From Mycobacterium lentiflavum (lineage in GTDB: Bacteria > Actinomycetota > Actinomycetes > Mycobacteriales > Mycobacteriaceae): DNA of 64,000 nt. A program made the translations under genes and the position numbers. The stretch lies in contig NZ_CP092423.2 of assembly GCF_022374895.2 (NCBI RefSeq), positions 4,526,001 through 4,590,000 of the forward strand. The letters are read 5' to 3'. Shown piece after piece: positions 60,802-64,000 of the stretch (positions are counted from its first letter, which is position 1; the number at the start of each line of letters is the position of its first letter). The notes under the pieces are model-generated. The model saw only the letters and a list, made by a program, of their open reading frames with translations, had not been told where the DNA came from and searched no databases.

Positions 60802-61956
60802 GTGGACTTCTCCTATCCGGCGGAATTGGAACAGTTCCGCTTCGAGTTGCGCGACTGGCTGTCCGCGAACCTGACCGATGAGCTGATCGCCGCCCGCCGG
60901 CCCTCGGGTCGCGACGACGCTTCATTCGAGATGCTGCGCGGATGGAGCCGCACGATGTCCGACGCGGGCTGGGCCGCCGTCTCCTGGCCCCGCGAATACG
61001 GCGGTCGCGGAGCGACGGTTCTCGAGCAGCTGATCTACACCGAGGAGACCACTCGCGCGCGGGCTCCGATGCCGCTCAACGTCATTGGGATGAACAACAT
61101 CGCCCCCGCCATCATGCAGTACGGCACTGAAGACCAGAAGAAGACGCTGCTTCCCCGGATGATGCGCGCCGACGACATCTGGTGCCAGGGCATGTCGGAG
61201 CCCGAATCCGGGTCCGATCTCGCCTCGCTGCGCACCCGCGCGGTCCGGGACGGCAACGACTTCGTCGTCAACGGCCAGAAGATCTGGACCTCGCTCGGTC
61301 ATCGGGCGCACTGGTGCCAGCTGTATGTGCGCACCGATCCCGACGCCCCGAAGCACAAGGGAATCTCCTGCCTGATCGTCGACATGAAGCTGCCCGGCAT
61401 CGAGGTTCGCCCGCTCGTCACGCTCAACGGCGACACCGATTTCGCCGAGGTGTTCTTCCATGACGTACGAGTACCGGCCGACGCGTTACTCGGACCGCTC
61501 AACGGCGGCTGGCAGGTGGCCACCACCACGCTCAGCCACGAGCGGGCCGGGGCGGCACGGCTGTACGCCGAAATGCAGGTGCGGTTGGAAGAATTGGTCG
61601 ACGACATCGCCGCGGAGACCGACGCGCTCGACGACCCGGTGACACTGCGTCGCCTCGGCGAAATCGCGGTCCGCATCAAGTATCTCGAGGTGCTCTGCCA
61701 GCGGTCGATCTCGGCGACGCTGTACGGCGGGTCGGAATTGACGGCGTTCGGATCGGCCAGCCTCGCCAAGACCGTGTGGGGTGAGATCGGACAGGACATG
61801 GCGGCGCTGGCCTTCGACGTGCTTGGTACCCGCGGCGACGACGCCGCGTGGGCGAACTATCGCCTCACCTCACGCTCGCTGACCATCGCCGGCGGCACCA
61901 CACAGATCAACAAGAACATCACCGCGCAACGCGTACTCGGATTGCCACGCAAATGA
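60802..61956 (+). CDS. Acyl-CoA dehydrogenase, subunit 1 type
   Basis: A 384-residue flavoprotein. Family motifs are WCQGMSEPESGSDLASLRT, KIWTSLGHRAHWC, and the C-terminal IAGGTTQINKNITAQRVLGLPR. GTG 60802 starts VDFSYPAELEQF. It is translationally coupled to a second acyl-CoA dehydrogenase (ATGA overlap). In mycobacteria such pairs usually form alpha2beta2 FadE heterotetramers that act on sterol or branched side chains. The particular FadE number is not recognised. Confidence 0.92.
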   Translation: MDFSYPAELEQFRFELRDWLSANLTDELIAARRPSGRDDASFEMLRGWSRTMSDAGWAAVSWPREYGGRGATVLEQLIYTEETTRARAPMPLNVIGMNNIAPAIMQYGTEDQKKTLLPRMMRADDIWCQGMSEPESGSDLASLRTRAVRDGNDFVVNGQKIWTSLGHRAHWCQLYVRTDPDAPKHKGISCLIVDMKLPGIEVRPLVTLNGDTDFAEVFFHDVRVPADALLGPLNGGWQVATTTLSHERAGAARLYAEMQVRLEELVDDIAAETDALDDPVTLRRLGEIAVRIKYLEVLCQRSISATLYGGSELTAFGSASLAKTVWGEIGQDMAALAFDVLGTRGDDAAWANYRLTSRSLTIAGGTTQINKNITAQRVLGLPRK

Positions 61957-63047
61957 ACCTCGAACTCACCGACGAGCAGCTCGCGCTGCGCGACACCACC
62001 CGGCGCTTTCTTGCGGACAAGGCACCGATTTCGGGCCACGTACGCGGGCTGCTCGACGATCCGGCCGGTGTCGACGACGCGGTCTGGCGTGGCCTGGCCG
62101 ACCTTGGCACCACCGGGCTGTTGGTGCCCGAGGAATACGGCGGTGCCGGGATGACGATGGTCGAGGCCGGCGTCGTGGCCGAAGAGCTCGGCGCTGCCCT
62201 GCACCCGGGACCGTGGCTGTCCACCGCGGTGGCTGCACCGCGCACGTTGACCCGGCTCTGCGACAGTGCCAGTGCCGCAACGCTTCTGGCTGGAATCGCC
62301 GACGGGACGACCATTGCCACCGTCAGCTTCCTGGACTTCGGGAACGTCGCGGTCGACGCATGCGGTAACGACGTGGTCCTGCGAGGCGAGCTTGGCGACG
62401 TACCCAATGCCGCGGCGGCCGACGTGCTGCTGGTGCTGGCCGAGGATGCAAACGGCACCGCGCTTTTCGCGGTGAACACCGACTCTTCGGCGGTTTCCGC
62501 AGCGCCCGAGCGCGGTATCGATCAGACCCGCAAGCAGTTTCGCGTCCAGCTCGACGGCGCGCCCGCGCAACGACTGGCCACGGCTGCACCGACCGATGTC
62601 GCCGCGGTGATCGACGACCTGCTGATCGCCACCGCCGCCGACGCGCTCGGCGCCGCCCGCGCGGTGATGGATCTCGCCGTCGAATACGCAAAAGTCAGAA
62701 AGCAATTCGGTCAGGTCATCGGGTCGTTTCAGGCGGTCCAGCACTTGTGCGTCGACATGTACGAGACGGTCGAACTGGCCCGCAGCGGGGTGGTCCACGC
62801 GCTGTGGGCCGCCGACGCCCTCGGATCCGACGAACGCCATCTCGCCGCCCTTCGGGCCAAGGCGTTCGCCGGGCGACTGGCGACCGTGGGCGACACCGCG
62901 ATCCAGGTGTTCGGCGGGATCGGCTACACCTGGGAGCACGACGCGCATCTCTATCTCAAACGCCTGCTGAGCTGGAGCGCACTTCTCGGCAGACCGGACC
63001 GGTATCTCACTGAACTCGGTGCGCGCCTTGCCAACAGGAGTCACTGA
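61953..63047 (+). CDS. Acyl-CoA dehydrogenase, subunit 2 type
   Basis: A 364-residue shorter acyl-CoA dehydrogenase. It shows LLVPEEYGGAGMTMVEAGVV, VRKQFGQVIGSFQAVQH and FGGIGYTWEHDAHLYLKRL, a pattern of the FadE28-like partner subunits. Start ATG 61953 lies in the stop of subunit 1; its own stop overlaps the nitroreductase start (TGATG). It probably pairs with the preceding protein. Confidence 0.92.
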   Translation: MNLELTDEQLALRDTTRRFLADKAPISGHVRGLLDDPAGVDDAVWRGLADLGTTGLLVPEEYGGAGMTMVEAGVVAEELGAALHPGPWLSTAVAAPRTLTRLCDSASAATLLAGIADGTTIATVSFLDFGNVAVDACGNDVVLRGELGDVPNAAAADVLLVLAEDANGTALFAVNTDSSAVSAAPERGIDQTRKQFRVQLDGAPAQRLATAAPTDVAAVIDDLLIATAADALGAARAVMDLAVEYAKVRKQFGQVIGSFQAVQHLCVDMYETVELARSGVVHALWAADALGSDERHLAALRAKAFAGRLATVGDTAIQVFGGIGYTWEHDAHLYLKRLLSWSALLGRPDRYLTELGARLANRSH

Positions 63048-63694
63048 TGGACATCGAATACCTGCTGACCGCCACCCGCTCCGCGCGCAAGACCCTTGAC
63101 CTCGACGCGACGGTGGATCTCGAGGACATTCGCGAGTGCCTGCGCATCGGCCTGCAGGCGGCCAACGGCTCGAACTCGCAGGCCTGGCGCTGGCTGGTGG
63201 TCGCCGATCCGAAGAAGCGCGAAAAGATCGCGGAGCTGTACCGCGACGCGTACCTCAAGCGGGTCGGCGGTCAGCTGCTCGCCGACCTGCTGCCGGGTGG
63301 CACGCCGGAGAGCCGGCTGATGTCGTCAACGGAGTGGCTGGTCGAGAACATGGCGAAGGTTCCGCTGTTGGTAATCCCAAGCTATCAGCCCTACTTGCCG
63401 CGTGTCGACGGCGACGAATCGTTTCACCTGGCCACGTTGTACGGGTCGATCTTCCCCGCGGTGTGGAATTTTCAGCTGGCCCTGCACACTCGCGGCTACG
63501 GCACCTGCGTCACGACCCTGCACCTGCACCACGAGCAGGAGGTGGCCGAACTGCTCGGGATTCCGCCGACCTTCGTCCAGGGCGCGCTGCTGCCAGTGGG
63601 CCGGCTGCGAGCGGGACATACCTTCTCCCCCGCTCCGCGACGGCCTCTCGACGAAGTGGTCGCGGTGGACAGTTGGGACGGTCCCGGGCTCTAG
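63047..63694 (+). CDS. Nitroreductase-family FMN protein
   Basis: A 215-residue nitroreductase. N-terminal TRSARKTLDLDATVDLEDI and ANGSNSQAWRWLVV provide FMN contacts; GTCVTTLHLHHEQEVAELLGIP is typical. It may act as an enoyl reductase or a flavin dehydrogenase in the pathway. Coupled to the acyl-CoA dehydrogenases, the last gene of the rightward operon. Confidence 0.9.
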   Translation: MDIEYLLTATRSARKTLDLDATVDLEDIRECLRIGLQAANGSNSQAWRWLVVADPKKREKIAELYRDAYLKRVGGQLLADLLPGGTPESRLMSSTEWLVENMAKVPLLVIPSYQPYLPRVDGDESFHLATLYGSIFPAVWNFQLALHTRGYGTCVTTLHLHHEQEVAELLGIPPTFVQGALLPVGRLRAGHTFSPAPRRPLDEVVAVDSWDGPGL

Positions 63695-63767
63695 GGCCTT
63701 AGAATGGCTGTCACCGCTGTTAACAGCGCATTTGAGCCGCTTTCCGGACGGGCAATCTGATAGCCTT

Positions 63768-63783
63768 TAACAAAGATTTGGTT
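63768..63783 (+). promoter_or_regulatory. Shared 16-bp dyad, copy F
   Basis: TAACAAAGATTTGGTT, 13/16 to consensus, 30 bp before the leader ORF of the TetR gene, which suggests autoregulation. Confidence 0.5.
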
Positions 63784-63797
63784 CGGCAGGAGGACGA

Positions 63798-63845
63798 ATG
63801 CGCAGGTTGGCACCGTCGCAGTCCTCTCGACTTGTGACCCGTTAG
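63798..63845 (+). CDS. 15-residue leader ORF ahead of the TetR gene
   Basis: ATG 63798 has a near-perfect GGCAGGAGGACGA ribosome-binding site; the peptide is MRRLAPSQSSRLVTR. Its TAG ends 2 bp before the TetR ATG, so translation of the leader should couple to the regulator, which itself lacks a separate Shine-Dalgarno. Whether it has a role as a peptide is unknown. Confidence 0.5.
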   Translation: MRRLAPSQSSRLVTR

Positions 63846-63847
63846 CC

Positions 63848-64000
63848 ATGCCCAAAGCCGAAACCTTGGCCAAGGGAAAGCGGGCCACCGATCGCCTTGG
63901 TCCGGCCGACAATTCCGGGACACGGCGCACCGAGATCCTGCAAACCGCCGCATCTTTGATCGCATCCTCGGGATTGCGAACCTCGTTGCAGGAGATCGCC
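63848..64000 (+). CDS. TetR-family regulator, N-terminus only
   Basis: 51 codons are visible. After a basic lead (MPKAETLAKGKRATDRLGP) comes the first helix of the TetR DNA-binding domain: TRRTEILQTAASLIASSGLR, then TSLQEIA at the edge. It follows an operator-like dyad shared with the cluster and is the best candidate for its regulator. The remainder lies outside the window. Confidence 0.85.
   Translation, partial: MPKAETLAKGKRATDRLGPADNSGTRRTEILQTAASLIASSGLRTSLQEIA

Overview
The window is high-GC chromosomal DNA from a mycobacterium, most likely a slow grower. The evidence is gene content and order: pruA/pruC, dapC-fdxC, the TB8.4 antigen gene, fbiC, mshB, lpqW, typA, mutT2, pimE, an Rv1157c/Rv1158c-like pair, mmpL13, mcr and an Rv1138c/Rv1139c-like pair. 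These follow, in inverted orientation, the order I remember for Mycobacterium tuberculosis H37Rv Rv1187 down to about Rv1135A. Comparisons with H37Rv rest on memory, not on a search. No tRNA, rRNA, CRISPR array, insertion sequence, PE/PPE gene or prophage is visible. One 13E12-type HNH gene is the only mobile-repeat-like gene.

Layout. 1-2.7 kb: proline catabolism (pruA and its divergent activator). 2.8-4.9 kb: a 13E12/HNH protein and a small secreted Pro/Cys-repeat protein. 5.0-10.8 kb: a sulfate/sulfolipid block: trehalose sulfotransferase stf0, cysD and cysNC (PAPS supply), a 38-residue membrane peptide, a YeiH-type transporter and a GAP/Sap-family membrane protein. In H37Rv this interval holds the polyacyltrehalose locus. 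10.8-14.5 kb: a LipO/LipM-type esterase and an APC permease fused to an OB-fold. 14.6-21.2 kb: dapC-fdxC, TB8.4, fbiC, an Rv1171-like membrane protein with a new 35-codon neighbour, and mshB. 21.3-32.2 kb: a TetR regulator, lpqW, typA, mutT2, an LLM oxidoreductase, a CmaA1-like mycolate methyltransferase, phhB, pimE and two Ala/Pro-rich secreted proteins; narGHJI is absent between typA and mutT2. 32.2-40.5 kb: small conserved genes, an F420-binding protein, a methyltransferase/GntR pair, a sirtuin, an intact mmpL13, then two tiny ORFs closed by a perfect intrinsic terminator. 40.5-46.6 kb: lipid-CoA enzymes (HSD10-like SDR, mcr, a crotonase) and two NAD(P)-binding paralogues around a CPBP protease. 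46.8-49.5 kb: type III polyketide synthase, ICMT-like methyltransferase and FAD hydroxylase, an arrangement like the srsABC phenolic-lipid operon. 49.5-51.4 kb: crotonase and thiolase.

51.7-64 kb is the most unusual part: aldehyde dehydrogenase, P450, SDR, an AveC-like membrane protein, a periplasmic-binding-fold protein without a signal peptide, a CbbQ/NorQ-type AAA ATPase with its VWA (NorD/CbbO-type) partner, two acyl-CoA dehydrogenases, a nitroreductase, and the start of a TetR regulator. By reading both strands I find a 16-bp dyad, consensus GAACARATRTTWGGTC, upstream of the binding protein, the ATPase, between the VWA and acyl-CoA dehydrogenase genes (two copies), upstream of the TetR gene and upstream of the thiolase. 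This suggests one regulon controlled by that TetR protein. I propose it as an undescribed oxidation/beta-oxidation system with its own metalloenzyme-activation chaperone pair and cytosolic ligand-binding protein; its substrate is unknown.
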